A DNA stretch of 64,000 nucleotides from JBJGXI01 sp045635475 (GCF_045635475.1 NZ_JBJGXI010000004.1:93958-157957), one strand, 5' to 3'. Positions 43,501 through 52,420 are shown, counted from the stretch's first letter. Numbers and translations are program-made. Notes: generated from the sequence alone by a model not told the origin.

Positions 43501-44445
43501 ATGAAAAAAAGGTTAGCGGTGCTGGCTTTTGTACTTATACTAGCGTTGTTTACTGCAGCTTGCGGTAACGGCGAGGATGTCGCAACAGCTGCAGATACTG
43601 AGGCGGAAACAATTACTGTTACGCATCAGCTTGGCGAAACGGATGTTCCAAAGAACCCTAAAAAGGTCGTTGTGTTTGATTTTGGTACATTAGATACATT
43701 GAATAAACTTGGTGTTGACGTGACTGCAGTTCCAAAGGAAAACTTACCTACGTATTTAGCTTCTTCTTATGAAGGAGAAGAATATGAGAATGCAGGCACA
43801 CTATTTGAGCCTGATTTTGAAACATTAAGCGAAATTGATCCAGATTTAATCATCATTTCGGGCAGAACGTCAGAAGCATATGAAGATTTAAATGAATTAG
43901 CTCCAACAATTTTCATGGGTGTAGACACGACAAGATATATGGAATCATTTAAAGAAAATGCTACTTTGTTAGGTGAGATCTTCGGTAAAGAAGCTGAGGT
44001 AGAAGAAGAGCTTACAGCTATAGATACAGCAATTGAGGAGCTTAACACTACAGCAACGGAAAGTGGTAAAAATGGTTTAATTATTTTAACTAACGACGGT
44101 AGCCTTAGTGCATATGGACCTGGATCAAGATTCGGTGTCATTCATGATGTATTCGGGGTAACTGCAGCAGACGAAGAAATTGAAGCATCTACACATGGAC
44201 AAAATGTTAGTTTTGAATATTTAGTAGAAAAAGATCCTGATTACTTGTTTGTGATTGATAGAAACCAAGTTGTTGGTGGAGAATACTCTGCAGCAAAAAC
44301 GTTGGATAACGAATTAGTGAATGGTACAAAAGCGTGGCAAAATGAAGATGTTGTATACTTGAATCCAGATTATTGGTACCTATCTGGTGGCGGATTAATT
44401 TCCGTATCAGAAATGGTGAAAGAAGTTAGTGCTGGAGTAGAGTAA
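43501..44445 (+). CDS. yclQ: Siderophore-binding lipoprotein
   Basis: 314 residues. Lipoprotein signal ending FTAAC (Cys21). The periplasmic-binding-protein fold starts near VVVFDFGTLDTLNKLGVDV; VKEV-type C-terminal helix. It is closest to YclQ/FatB petrobactin-binding proteins. Start at 43501 with GAGGTG upstream; ATG 43486 overlaps that site. It has its own possible -10 (TATAAT, about 43478-43483), so it may be expressed separately; no clear Fur box is seen here. Confidence 0.9.
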   Translation: MKKRLAVLAFVLILALFTAACGNGEDVATAADTEAETITVTHQLGETDVPKNPKKVVVFDFGTLDTLNKLGVDVTAVPKENLPTYLASSYEGEEYENAGTLFEPDFETLSEIDPDLIIISGRTSEAYEDLNELAPTIFMGVDTTRYMESFKENATLLGEIFGKEAEVEEELTAIDTAIEELNTTATESGKNGLIILTNDGSLSAYGPGSRFGVIHDVFGVTAADEEIEASTHGQNVSFEYLVEKDPDYLFVIDRNQVVGGEYSAAKTLDNELVNGTKAWQNEDVVYLNPDYWYLSGGGLISVSEMVKEVSAGVE

Positions 44446-44482
44446 TCGTAAAAAAATAAACGAGTGCATAGTAGATAGAGAA

Positions 44483-44513
44483 AAACGCCTGTTGAGTAAT
44501 CAAACAGGCGTTT
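44483..44513. terminator. Terminator between yclQ and the YczE-like gene
   Basis: 11-bp arms AAACGCCTGTT / AACAGGCGTTT. The T-run (TTTTTC) is on the minus strand, so it best serves the YczE-like gene, but it also lies after yclQ. Confidence 0.8.
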
Positions 44514-44521
44514 GCTCGTGT

Positions 44522-45154
44522 TTAAGATGCTACTGTACTTTTTGCTTTATCAAGACCACTTTTAATTAATAGAATATAAGGAATAAAAAAGCTGATAATA
44601 ACACCGCTAAATAGTGCGTTTAATAATGTACCGATACCGATTGGACCATTAAATAAGAGTGCAATTAATACGAGTATGATACTAATAAGTGCTCTAGAAT
44701 AAGTAACTGTCCATCCAGTTAGTTTAGAGATGATTAACATCGATCGATCCATTGGATTTGGTGCAAATTTAGATTGCAGATAGGTGGCAACTCCAATTCC
44801 GGTAAAAATCAGTCCTAATAGTAAGCAAATCCACTGGCCAACCCAGCTATCCGGTTCAATCCAATCACGAAATAAAAACACCCAACAGTCAATTCCTATG
44901 CCAGTGAATAGCGATGTGAGTAATGCAAAATATTCGGGGCGTTTTTTCTCTAATAACGCATTACACAGTACCATCGTAAGCCCGACGACAATTTCCCAGC
45001 TGCCAATCGTAAGTCCAACCGTACGATGCAAGCCGACAAGCAGGGCATCAAATGGGGATGTACCTAAACGAGATTGTATCGTTAGCGCTATTCCAAGTGT
45101 TAAAATCATGATGCCACAAAGATAAAAAAAGAATCCATTCTGTCTTAGGCGCAT
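44522..45154 (-). CDS. YczE/YyaS-like membrane protein
   Basis: 210 residues, five to six membrane helices. ILTLGIALTIQSRLGTSPFDALLVGLHRTVGLTIGSWEIVVG is the family signature (conserved GTSPFDAL and GSWEI). B. subtilis YczE lies next to the surfactin/sfp region; its function is not well defined. A MITE-like element lies just upstream of the start, so the promoter may be in or beyond it. Confidence 0.85.
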   Translation of the reverse strand: MRLRQNGFFFYLCGIMILTLGIALTIQSRLGTSPFDALLVGLHRTVGLTIGSWEIVVGLTMVLCNALLEKKRPEYFALLTSLFTGIGIDCWVFLFRDWIEPDSWVGQWICLLLGLIFTGIGVATYLQSKFAPNPMDRSMLIISKLTGWTVTYSRALISIILVLIALLFNGPIGIGTLLNALFSGVIISFFIPYILLIKSGLDKAKSTVAS

Positions 45155-45180
45155 GTTCCCACTTCTTTCTTATAGTGCGT

Positions 45181-45352
45181 GTTCAAAAAGGTGACGAATT
45201 AGCAGCAAGAAGGTCGAGGCGGTGAAAGTCCCCGCGACCGCAGTGTAGGCTTTTCCGCTCGTGAGGTAAGGAAAAGTGATTTGCTTTTCCATAACCGGAA
45301 AGATGAACCAACTCTAGAGTTCGCCGCTGATCATTTGGCACCTTTTTGAACA
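45181..45352. mobile_element. 172-bp element with 13-bp terminal inverted repeats
   Basis: GTTCAAAAAGGTG (45181-45193) and CACCTTTTTGAAC (45340-45352) are exact inverted repeats. The interior has no gene, contains hairpins (CTTTTCC/GGAAAAG around 45250-45290) and a GGTGAAAGTCCCCGCGACCG stretch. No clear target duplication. MITE-like. Confidence 0.6.
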
Positions 45353-45526
45353 ACCTCTTATTATAATACCGTAACTACTATAACAAAGGCATGAAAGAAA
45401 AGATACCATTGCATTTGTGCTATTCCATTATCCGGGTTAACACGAGTCACTGGAAAATGATAGTAAATTTTTGTATGATATGTCTTAGAAGCAAAGCTGA
45501 AAATAGCGAATAGGAGTGAACGGATC

Positions 45527-46699
45527 ATGGCTGATATTTACACCCCTTTCATTAAAAATGAGAGACAACAAATGTTGTTTAATAAAGCAGAGGCGCTCGC
45601 AGACAAGGCGCAAACGAGAGTATCAGAAACAGAAAAGGCTGCAGATTTTTCACTGGAAACACTAAAGGACTTGAAACAAGCAAATTACGTTTCGTTACCT
45701 TTACCAAAAAGTTATGGTGGGGAGGAGTTAAGTCTTTATGAGTTGTTGCTGCTGCAAGAGCGACTAGCAGTAGGTGACGGCTCTACCTCATTGTCGATTG
45801 GTTGGCATATGGGTATTGTGATGGAACAGAGTGAACGTGAAACTAGAACTTGGTCACAAGAAGCTTATGATCTTATTGCCAGCGAGATTGGTAAAAATAA
45901 TAAAGTGATCAATACGTTAGCTACAGAACCAGCGACAGGCAGTCCGACAAGAGGTGGTATTCCACAAACAACTGCCAAAAAACAGGGCGAAGCATACGTG
46001 TTAAACGGTCGAAAATCGTTTGCTACGATGTCCAGTGTGCTCGACTATTATTTAATTACTGCCTTTGTCGAAGAGGAAGAAACGATTGGTACTTTTTTAC
46101 TATCTAAAGGAACAGCAGGAGTGTCGATAGAACAAACGTGGGACACGCTTGGCATGCGGGGAACTGGTAGCAATGATGTTATATTAAAAGATGTATCGGT
46201 ACCGTTAAACCATTTAGTAGAAGTAAATAGACAGAAAAAATCTAGTCCAAAAGGCTGGTTGTTACATATACCTGCGTGTTACTTAGGAATCGCTATAGCT
46301 GCTCGTAACGAAGCTGTTACATTTGCGAAAAATTATCAACCAAACAGCTTGGATACACCAATTGCCGAGGTTCCTCATATTAAACAAAAAATTGGCGAGA
46401 TGGAATTAAAATTAATGCATGCGCGCTATTTTATGTATACGATCGCTGAAAAATGGGATCAACATCCAGATAGCAGAGGGGAACTAGCGCCTGAGCTTGC
46501 TGCTGTGAAGACTGTTGCAACGAACGCTGCCAATGAAGTAGTCGATTTGGCGATGCGTATAGCAGGAGGCAGAGGTCTTTCTAAAAAATTCCGATTTGAA
46601 CAACTATATCGGGATGTAAGAGCGGGGTTACATAACCCACCGATGGATGACGCTGTAATTTCGATGCTTGCAAGTAAGGCTATAAACGAAGATATCTAA
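45527..46699 (+). CDS. Acyl-CoA dehydrogenase family protein (YdbM-like)
   Basis: 390 residues, full ACAD length. The N-terminal helical domain contains LPKSYGGEELSLYELLLLQERLAVGDGSTSLSIGWHMG; the beta domain TLATEPATGSPTRGG and GMRGTGSNDVILKDVSVP; the C-terminal domain RIAGGRGLSKKFRFEQLYRDVRAGLHNPP. The usual catalytic Glu of FadE-type enzymes near the C-terminus is not evident, so it may be a divergent ACAD or flavin monooxygenase-like member. It stands alone, away from fadNAE at 56.6 kb. AATAGGAGTG precedes the ATG. Confidence 0.85.
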   Translation: MADIYTPFIKNERQQMLFNKAEALADKAQTRVSETEKAADFSLETLKDLKQANYVSLPLPKSYGGEELSLYELLLLQERLAVGDGSTSLSIGWHMGIVMEQSERETRTWSQEAYDLIASEIGKNNKVINTLATEPATGSPTRGGIPQTTAKKQGEAYVLNGRKSFATMSSVLDYYLITAFVEEEETIGTFLLSKGTAGVSIEQTWDTLGMRGTGSNDVILKDVSVPLNHLVEVNRQKKSSPKGWLLHIPACYLGIAIAARNEAVTFAKNYQPNSLDTPIAEVPHIKQKIGEMELKLMHARYFMYTIAEKWDQHPDSRGELAPELAAVKTVATNAANEVVDLAMRIAGGRGLSKKFRFEQLYRDVRAGLHNPPMDDAVISMLASKAINEDI

Positions 46700-46719
46700 A
46701 AAATAGAGCAAATTAGCTA

Positions 46720-46895
46720 AACTTTGCAGTAGTGCTTGGGATCGTGCTATCACCCGTTCCGTCAGAATTGCTTAGTTTTTCAAATTGTAGAAAAGCGGAT
46801 GAACACTATTTCGGAGAGGGTATAAGCACACTCTCAGGTTTCGTCGAATATTACTTCAATTATCAAGTTAATAAGCAACAATTATTATTTAAAGA
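46720..46895. repeat. Decayed relative of the modular repeat
   Basis: GCAGTAGTGC at the left and GGAGAGGGTATAAGCACACTCTC...CGTCGAATATTACTTCAA...AAGCAACAA at the right follow the ends and flank of copy D with many changes. A small reading frame at 46732-46983 crosses it and is not credited. Confidence 0.5.
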
Positions 46896-46906
46896 GCGAA
46901 ACGATA

Positions 46907-46938
46907 AAGGGCATAGACGCAATTTTGTCTATGCCCTT
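46907..46938. terminator. Stem-loop, possible terminator
   Basis: 12-bp perfect arms AAGGGCATAGAC / GTCTATGCCCTT, 8-nt loop. T-tracts are weak on both sides; it lies between the ACAD and glycosyltransferase genes, which converge. Confidence 0.5.
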
Positions 46939-47030
46939 GCTATTGGAATAGGAAATTCAATAATAATTATTGTAAATAGGTAATATAATGGAAAAGCCTC
47001 GGGTAGCTTGAGCGTGAGTGCTTTTATTTG

Positions 47031-48176
47031 TTATGCATGCTTTGCAACTGGATACGTTTCAATCATCGCTTCTTCATATTCGCTGAGCAGCTTTTCGAAA
47101 ATTTGATTCCAGGTTTGTTTTAGGGCATATTGTCGAGCGTGTATGCCCATCACTAATCTTTCTGCGTCATTTTGCAAAAGATGATCAATCGCTCCTACAA
47201 ACCCTTCAATCTCACCAGGCTCACAAAGCATTCCTGTTTTTTTGTGTTCAACAATATGCTTTACACCGCCTGCGTTGGCTACGATTGCAGGCGTACCAGA
47301 AGCTAATGCCTCTAACACGACGTTACCAAACGTTTCTGATGAGGAAGGAAATACAAATGTATCAGAATTTGCGTAAACCTCAGCTAGTGCTTCTCCTTGT
47401 AAATAACCAGTAAAGGTCACATTTGCTGGAGCACTCTTGATCATGTCTTCCTTAGAAGGTCCGTCACCAACAATTATCCAATGAATTTGATTGGATAGGT
47501 GAGCTGGCAATGTGTTCATAATCGCAACTAGGGAATCCACATCTTTTTCAGGAGCAAGCCGACCTACATAACTCAGTATGAATTTTTCTTTAATATTGTA
47601 TTTTTTCCTAATCGCATTGCCATCATAGCTTGGTTGAAACAGTGTTGCATCCACACCACGTCCCCATATTGATAAATTGGGGTAGCCTTGTGCTTTTAAT
47701 TTTTGAAAGGTATCTAAGGAAGGAACAAATATTTTTTGCATTGATCGGTGAAACCAATCCAAATATTTGGCTAACGTTTTGGAGAATAACTGGAGATGAT
47801 AATACGCCAAATACTTATCAAAATCGGTATGGTACGATCCAACCAACGGTATATTGTATTTTTGAGCATAATGAATGCCGCAAAGTCCAACATTGAAAGG
47901 AGTAGCTACGTGAATAATATCTGGCTGAAATTGCTTTAACTCAGCTTTTACCTGGAGCACGTTCGGGATAGAAAATCGGCATTCAGGATAAAGAAAGAAT
48001 GGTAAGCTGGTAAGCTGATAAATTTGGCTGGAATACGATGCAACTTTACTTGTTTTCGGTGCAAATACCCGATATTCATGGCCATTAGCTTCAAGATAAT
48101 CCGTAAAACGTTTCAATGTTTTAGCAACACCATTAACATCTGGAAAGTACGTGTCAGTAAAAATAGCGATCTTCAC
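47031..48176 (-). CDS. Glycosyltransferase family 4 (GT-B)
   Basis: 381 residues. The first Rossmann domain starts VKIAIFTDTYFPDVNGVAKTLKRFTDYLEANGHEY; the second has LSYVGRLAPEKDVDSLV and the GT4 E-x7-E motif in SSSETFGNVVLEALASGTPAIV. Such enzymes transfer a sugar from UDP- or GDP-sugar, often to diacylglycerol or lipid carriers at the membrane's inner face. The acceptor is unknown. The GTG at 48176 has GAGGAG 8 bases upstream; a preceding in-frame GTG overlaps that site. Confidence 0.88.
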   Translation of the reverse strand: MKIAIFTDTYFPDVNGVAKTLKRFTDYLEANGHEYRVFAPKTSKVASYSSQIYQLTSLPFFLYPECRFSIPNVLQVKAELKQFQPDIIHVATPFNVGLCGIHYAQKYNIPLVGSYHTDFDKYLAYYHLQLFSKTLAKYLDWFHRSMQKIFVPSLDTFQKLKAQGYPNLSIWGRGVDATLFQPSYDGNAIRKKYNIKEKFILSYVGRLAPEKDVDSLVAIMNTLPAHLSNQIHWIIVGDGPSKEDMIKSAPANVTFTGYLQGEALAEVYANSDTFVFPSSSETFGNVVLEALASGTPAIVANAGGVKHIVEHKKTGMLCEPGEIEGFVGAIDHLLQNDAERLVMGIHARQYALKQTWNQIFEKLLSEYEEAMIETYPVAKHA

Positions 48177-48390
48177 GTGATTCACTCCTCTAAGTGCAAT
48201 TTCTTACTATTAGCTTACAAACTATAAATGTAAAAAACGACCACTTAAAAGTAAAAATTTTGTAAATAATAAAACATATCCTTTTTAAAAGGTATGCACA
48301 ATTTTAATAAACAATCTCTGGAAAAGTATCTATTTGAAATTTAAGGTTGTTTTATAAAAGATTCTTGATTGTGCATATTAGAAGTAAAAT

Positions 48391-48612
48391 GCGACGTAAC
48401 GTAGTGCTCGTGATTTCCGCTCCAGGCAGTCGCTTTCCGCGGGCACGACTTCAGCTAACTCAGAAGCAGTGCGCTTCTGAGTGGATCTTCAGCCCGTGCT
48501 GTTCCCGCAGGAGTCGACTGCCTGGAGCTCCAATCACCCGACGTAAAGAATAATCCCGTTAGCAGCGAAGTGCATTTCCGGAGCGGTGCAAGCACTCTCC
48601 AAGTTACGACGC
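48391..48612 (+). repeat. Modular repeat, copy C (hairpin 1 only)
   Basis: Keeps the outer ends (GCGACGTAACGTAGTGC...TTACGACGC) and module 1 (GCTCCAGGCAGTCG...CGACTGCCTGGAGC); module 2 is collapsed to GCGAAGTGCATTTCCGGAGC. It complements copy B, which has only module 2. Confidence 0.82.
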
Positions 48613-48662
48613 ATATTAGCTAAATCACGTATCTAAAAGCACGAAAAATTCAATATAAAAAA

Positions 48663-48691
48663 ACTTGTAGAGAAACACATCCTCTACAAGT
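48663..48691 (-). terminator. Terminator of the YndM-like gene
   Basis: 10-bp arms ACTTGTAGAG / CTCTACAAGT; the minus strand then reads TTTTTTAT. Confidence 0.88.
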
Positions 48692-48708
48692 GAACAGGTT
48701 AACCTGCC

Positions 48709-49182
48709 TTACTCTTTGTCACTGTTTGCATCCTTGTTAAGCTTTATATAATCCAGGCTATCATCTTCTTCTGCAAATTCTGTTTGCAGATTTCTTGTTG
48801 TGTAGTTTCGTACAACGTAAATATCATCATCCGTTTTAAGTACACGGTTTTGCATATATATGTGAAAAAGTGCCTCACTACAGCTAATTAGAATGGCCGC
48901 AATTAATGAGGCACTAACAATTCCAACCACACCTGTATCGAATACGATGCCACCTAATATCCAAACGGCTATAAATGAAAGCCCAAAATCAGCAATTGTA
49001 GCAATTAGATTTCCTAGCTTAGGTAAAATGAAGAGGTCACCAATTACATATGAAACGCCAGTAACTAGAACTGACATAATAATAATATTTGTGATCGAAG
49101 CATGATTGAAAATAGCTAATATTGATAATAAAGTGATTGCTATCACCAAAAACTTTAATAAGAATGCTTTGATATGCTTCAC
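48709..49182 (-). CDS. yndM: YndM-family membrane protein (DUF2512)
   Basis: 157 residues with four membrane helices (about 8-25, 32-50, 58-80 and 84-105). SVLVTGVSYVIGDLFILPKLGNLIATIADFGLSFIAVWILG is the DUF2512 signature. The C-terminal cytoplasmic tail is acidic (FAEEDDSLDYIKLNKDANSDKE). In B. subtilis YndM function is unknown. A GGAGG site lies just before the ATG. Confidence 0.83.
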   Translation of the reverse strand: MKHIKAFLLKFLVIAITLLSILAIFNHASITNIIIMSVLVTGVSYVIGDLFILPKLGNLIATIADFGLSFIAVWILGGIVFDTGVVGIVSASLIAAILISCSEALFHIYMQNRVLKTDDDIYVVRNYTTRNLQTEFAEEDDSLDYIKLNKDANSDKE

Positions 49183-49429
49183 TGCATGTCCTCCTTTTAA
49201 CTTTATTATTGGTTAAATGCTCATAAATTAATGCATAATCGGTAAGGTAAATTTTTGCACAAAAGGAAGGGAGTAAGTTGTTATATGGAATTATTTGTCC
49301 CAACTCAATCGTCGATATATATTCCGAAAACTTAGTATTACCAACAATAAAAGCGGTTACAAAATATCTGTCACAAATGTTTAAGGTCTGCTATAATAGA
49401 GGAAATTCGATAGTGCAGGGGAATTGCTT

Positions 49430-49849
49430 ATGTTTAAAAAAATAATGTTAGCATCTGATGGTTCAGCACACGCGATTCGAGCAGCGGAAAAGGTAGTCGA
49501 GCTGGCATCGCATAATGTTCATGTAAAGGTTGATATTGTGTATGTGATCGACGGGAATAAATCGAAATCAGATGTGCTGCATCATTGGAACTCCTTTGAC
49601 GTAGAAAGAAGTAGAAAAGAAAAATTGACTTTAACGGAACAAAAACTGAAGCACGCTAACATCAAATATGATATTAAAATTTTACATGGGGAGCCTGGAC
49701 CTACGATTATTAAATATGCTAATGACGCACAAATTGACTTATGCGTGATAGGCAGTAGAGGGTTAAACAGGTTGCAAGAGATGGTCTTAGGAAGTGTTAG
49801 TCATAAGGTAGCAAAGCACGTGAAGTGTCCTGTATTAATCGTTAAATAA
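49430..49849 (+). CDS. Universal stress protein (UspA family)
   Basis: 139 residues. KKIMLASDGSAHAIRAAEKVVELA is the first beta-strand and loop; CVIGSRGLNRLQEMVLGSVSHKVAKHVKCPVLIVK has the ATP-binding G-x2-G-x9-G(S/T) pattern of the nucleotide-binding UspA/MJ0577 type. Cytoplasmic stress protein of poorly defined mechanism. The start at 49430 has AGGGGAA upstream. Confidence 0.9.
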   Translation: MFKKIMLASDGSAHAIRAAEKVVELASHNVHVKVDIVYVIDGNKSKSDVLHHWNSFDVERSRKEKLTLTEQKLKHANIKYDIKILHGEPGPTIIKYANDAQIDLCVIGSRGLNRLQEMVLGSVSHKVAKHVKCPVLIVK

Positions 49850-49853
49850 CGAA

Positions 49854-49884
49854 GCGGCCACCTATGTGCGATTCAGGCGGCCGC
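49854..49884 (+). terminator. GC-rich stem-loop after the usp gene
   Basis: GCGGCC...GGCCGC arms, extended by CCT/AGG around mismatches, four bases after the stop codon. No clear T-run. Its GCGGCCACC start echoes the 178-bp repeat family, so it may be a relic of that instead. Confidence 0.45.
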
Positions 49885-49966
49885 TATTATTGCAAAATTT
49901 AAAATGGAAGCCGCGGGAAGCGACTAGCGTGATGTCCACCATAACTAGGATCCTACGCTTTTGATC

Positions 49967-50173
49967 TTATTGATTTTTATATTGCGGTTCTTGGCTTTCT
50001 ATATATTGCATTCGTGCTTTTAAATTATCTAGCACCTGTTGTTGTTGATTTCCGAGTGTTTGAAACATCTGCTTTGCTGTTTGGTCCTGCGTCTCTAAGG
50101 CAAAGCTGTGTAAGCTAGCTAAAACACTTTCACAACTGGCAATAGCTTGCTGCATCTGTGTTCCGACAGTCAC
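49967..50173 (-). CDS. DUF1657 protein
   Basis: 68 residues. VGTQMQQAIASCESVLASLHSFALETQDQTAKQMFQTLGNQQQQVLDNLKARMQYIESQEPQY is the DUF1657 signature, a helical small protein found in spore formers, often in spoVA-2mob operons. GTG at 50173 is preceded by AAAGGAGGTGA. It lies 18 bases downstream of the DUF421 gene. Confidence 0.85.
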   Translation of the reverse strand: MTVGTQMQQAIASCESVLASLHSFALETQDQTAKQMFQTLGNQQQQVLDNLKARMQYIESQEPQYKNQ

Positions 50174-50191
50174 AAAAATCACCTCCTTTAG

Positions 50192-50917
50192 TTAATTATT
50201 CGTCCCCGGGTTGTACCCATAAGAGCCCTTCATTGTATCAACATCTTTTAACGATACAGATAAAAATCCTTGCTGGTTATATGTTGCTAAAGAAATTTGA
50301 TTCAGTTCATGATCACCTACATTATAAGCTTGTAATTGGCTGATCAACCACTCATTAGAAAGCTCAAGATATTTTAAATTATGATGGATCACTTGCCCAT
50401 CGATAATTAGTGGGATATCAATGAACGTTGGTGATGGTTTTACTTGGATATCAGACGCTTGCAACGGGCGCTTATCTGACGTAGGCAGGATACTAAAATT
50501 ACCTGTAGTTTCCAAAGTCATCATGGCTATGTCAGTTACAGCCGAATAACCTTTTGTCCTTAACTGAGCAATTAACTCTTCAATAGTGAGCATCTCTTTC
50601 TTTAAAGCAGGATAATCAATAATTCCGTTTCGGATAAGTACAGTTGGACTAGGATTTAATATTTTTTTAAATCGATTGTGAAGTTGCAACTTAGAAAATA
50701 AATAGTAAATAACCGCAATAACAATTGCAAAATAAGCCGCTATCCACAGATTAGTACTAACAATTGGTTCAGAAATGACGGTTCCGAGCACTAGAACAGC
50801 TAATAAATCAAACAATGTCATTTCATTTACTGCTTTTTTTCCCATAAAGCGGAAAAGAACAAACCCTAAGCAAAAAATAATTATAGGTGTAAGCAAGTAG
50901 GAATAGATAATGTCCAA
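50192..50917 (-). CDS. DUF421 (YetF-like) membrane protein
   Basis: 241 residues. Three N-terminal membrane helices with MGKKAVNEMTLFDLLAVLVLGTVISEPIV and the cytoplasmic tandem domain containing PTVLIRNGIIDYPALKKEMLTIEELIAQLRTKGYS, the YetF/DUF421 signature. It forms a two-gene unit with the DUF1657 gene. YetF/DUF1657 partners in the spoVA-2mob operon make spores harder to kill by heat and slower to germinate; here no spoVA gene is adjacent, so a spore role is only an inference. Confidence 0.87.
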   Translation of the reverse strand: MDIIYSYLLTPIIIFCLGFVLFRFMGKKAVNEMTLFDLLAVLVLGTVISEPIVSTNLWIAAYFAIVIAVIYYLFSKLQLHNRFKKILNPSPTVLIRNGIIDYPALKKEMLTIEELIAQLRTKGYSAVTDIAMMTLETTGNFSILPTSDKRPLQASDIQVKPSPTFIDIPLIIDGQVIHHNLKYLELSNEWLISQLQAYNVGDHELNQISLATYNQQGFLSVSLKDVDTMKGSYGYNPGTNN

Positions 50918-51064
50918 AATGAACCACCTCTAAAGAGAAGGTTTCCCTACTAGAGTTTTTTTATTAAATGATTAACCATAAGCTACGTGCATTCTTAATT
51001 ACATACATACGAAACACTTGGTATGTCAAATAAAATAAAACTGGAAATAGTTTGAGCAATTAAA

Positions 51065-51097
51065 AAACCAGCTCGGTCGCTTGGACCAAACTGGTTT
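51065..51097 (-). terminator. Terminator of the GtrA gene
   Basis: Arms AAACCAG / CTGGTTT with an inner GGTC/GGACC-type stem; the minus strand ends in TTTAATT. Confidence 0.75.
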
Positions 51098-51545
51098 ATG
51101 ATTCCGTGTGATATTGTTTTTTTCTAAACACAAAATATTTCATAAAAATGAAGCTGGCGGATGAAGATAAAAACATCGCCGTTCCTTTTGAAATATTTTG
51201 CACCATTATATTTGGTAAATGAAACATGTTGATGGAATGAATTAACTCAATCATTCCGATAAAAACAATATTGCTGATCAGTAAAGCGATTACCGCTTGT
51301 ATAATAAACAATCCGAATTCTTTATAATTTGAGTTTGCATTGTGACGAAACGTGTATTTTTTGTTCCATATATAACTATTAAGAATCGCCAACGTATAAG
51401 AAATTGTATTAAATATTATAAGCGTAGTCGGATTGTTTGTAGCCCAAAAGAACAGCAATAAATTCAGCGAAACTATGTCGACAACAGCATTCAGAATACC
51501 AATAAAGCTAAACTGAAGGATCTGCGTTCTCATTCTTTTAGCCAT
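51096..51545 (-). CDS. GtrA-family membrane protein
   Basis: 149 residues, four membrane helices. FSFIGILNAVVDIVSLNLLLFF, SYTLAILNSYIWNKKYTFRHN and the end FIFMKYFVFRKK match GtrA, which helps move or flip lipid-linked sugars across the membrane for wall and polysaccharide glycosylation. The start at 51545 has GAGAAG about 7 bases upstream; an earlier in-frame ATG at 51608 is poorly supported. No glycosyltransferase is directly adjacent; the nearest is at 47031. Confidence 0.85.
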   Translation of the reverse strand: MAKRMRTQILQFSFIGILNAVVDIVSLNLLLFFWATNNPTTLIIFNTISYTLAILNSYIWNKKYTFRHNANSNYKEFGLFIIQAVIALLISNIVFIGMIELIHSINMFHLPNIMVQNISKGTAMFLSSSASFIFMKYFVFRKKQYHTES

Positions 51546-51667
51546 TGTATCGCTTCTCTTTCTAATTAAGATTATATGTAGTAGTTTAACAAAATAGCCT
51601 CTGGTCATACATTCTTTTTCCCGTCTAGCATACTTGTTAGCTTACTTAAATTCAAATATTGACCTAG

Positions 51668-52027
51668 TTATAAAAATAATCCCAAAATCACAAAAACACC
51701 AACCATGCTTAATAAAATAGAGCATGTTACATAGATCACAGCATCTCGGTATTTATGCTCGAGAACCATAGCTAGAAGCTCATTGCTAAAAGTTGAGAAA
51801 GTTGTGTACGATCCACAAAATCCCACACCTAGAAATAACCAGATGGAATAGAGGATTACATTTTTGTCATAAAGTACAAAAAGAGTGGCTAGCATTAGTG
51901 AACCTGTTAGGTTAGCTAACCATGTTCCGTAGGGCCTTAGTGGCTGTTTAAAATTTAGTTTTAATCCAACCATAAATCGAGCGATTGCACCGAGAAATCC
52001 ACCAGCAGATACAAATAAAAAACTCAT
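51668..52027 (-). CDS. crcB: Fluoride channel, Fluc/CrcB (second copy)
   Basis: 119 residues with four membrane helices. SAGGFLGAIARFMVGL, TWLANLTGSLMLATLF and GFCGSYTTFSTFSNEL are the Fluc motifs (GGxxGAxxR, N-x2-G, TTFSTF). Fluc proteins work as dual-topology dimers and let F- leave the cell. Its ATG overlaps the stop of the first copy as ATGA, so the two are translationally coupled. Two paired copies usually form a heterodimer. Confidence 0.9.
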   Translation of the reverse strand: MSFLFVSAGGFLGAIARFMVGLKLNFKQPLRPYGTWLANLTGSLMLATLFVLYDKNVILYSIWLFLGVGFCGSYTTFSTFSNELLAMVLEHKYRDAVIYVTCSILLSMVGVFVILGLFL

Positions 52028-52407
52028 GATTTAGCAGTTTCCTTCCTTGTCGCTAATCGAAAACCTGCATAGCAGAAATAGAAGCCACCAACAATACTTA
52101 ATAAAACATAACAAAATGCAAGGTATACATTCTCACTATATAGGCCCACCGTTTCTAATGAAAAAGTTGAGAACGTTGTAAGTGAACCGATGAAGCCTGT
52201 ACTGATCGCCATTAAGATTGGCTGTGGGAGTTTATTATTCAAGAAAGCATGTCTGGCAAGGAAAGCAAGCAGAAAGCAACCAATCCAATTGACTAAAAGT
52301 GTTGGTAACGGTAAATTATTAGTCATTGGAATCAGCGCGATACTATATCGAACTGTCGCACCTAAAGCACCGCTGACTCCAATTAATATAATAAGCTGTT
52401 TTTCCAT
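52024..52407 (-). CDS. crcB: Fluoride channel, Fluc/CrcB (first copy)
   Basis: 127 residues with four helices. GVSGALGATVRYSIALI, LLVNWIGCFLLAFLARHAF and STGFIGSLTTFSTFSLETVGLY are Fluc motifs. AAAGGGTGA precedes its ATG. It lies 13 bases downstream of zur. No fluoride riboswitch is present, so its expression is likely tied to the zinc operon. Confidence 0.9.
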   Translation of the reverse strand: MEKQLIILIGVSGALGATVRYSIALIPMTNNLPLPTLLVNWIGCFLLAFLARHAFLNNKLPQPILMAISTGFIGSLTTFSTFSLETVGLYSENVYLAFCYVLLSIVGGFYFCYAGFRLATRKETAKS

Positions 52408-52420
52408 AAGTGGTCACCCT

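Noticed and set aside
45215..45270. Cobalamin riboswitch
   Set aside because: Only parts of the core match, it lies inside an element with terminal inverted repeats, and the matching strand points away from the adjacent gene.
46732..46983. 83-residue frame after the acyl-CoA dehydrogenase gene
   Set aside because: It crosses a decayed repeat and a terminator-like stem, and has no ribosome site or family similarity.
52408..52420. Fluoride riboswitch before crcB
   Set aside because: Only 13 bases separate zur from crcB, too short for the aptamer.
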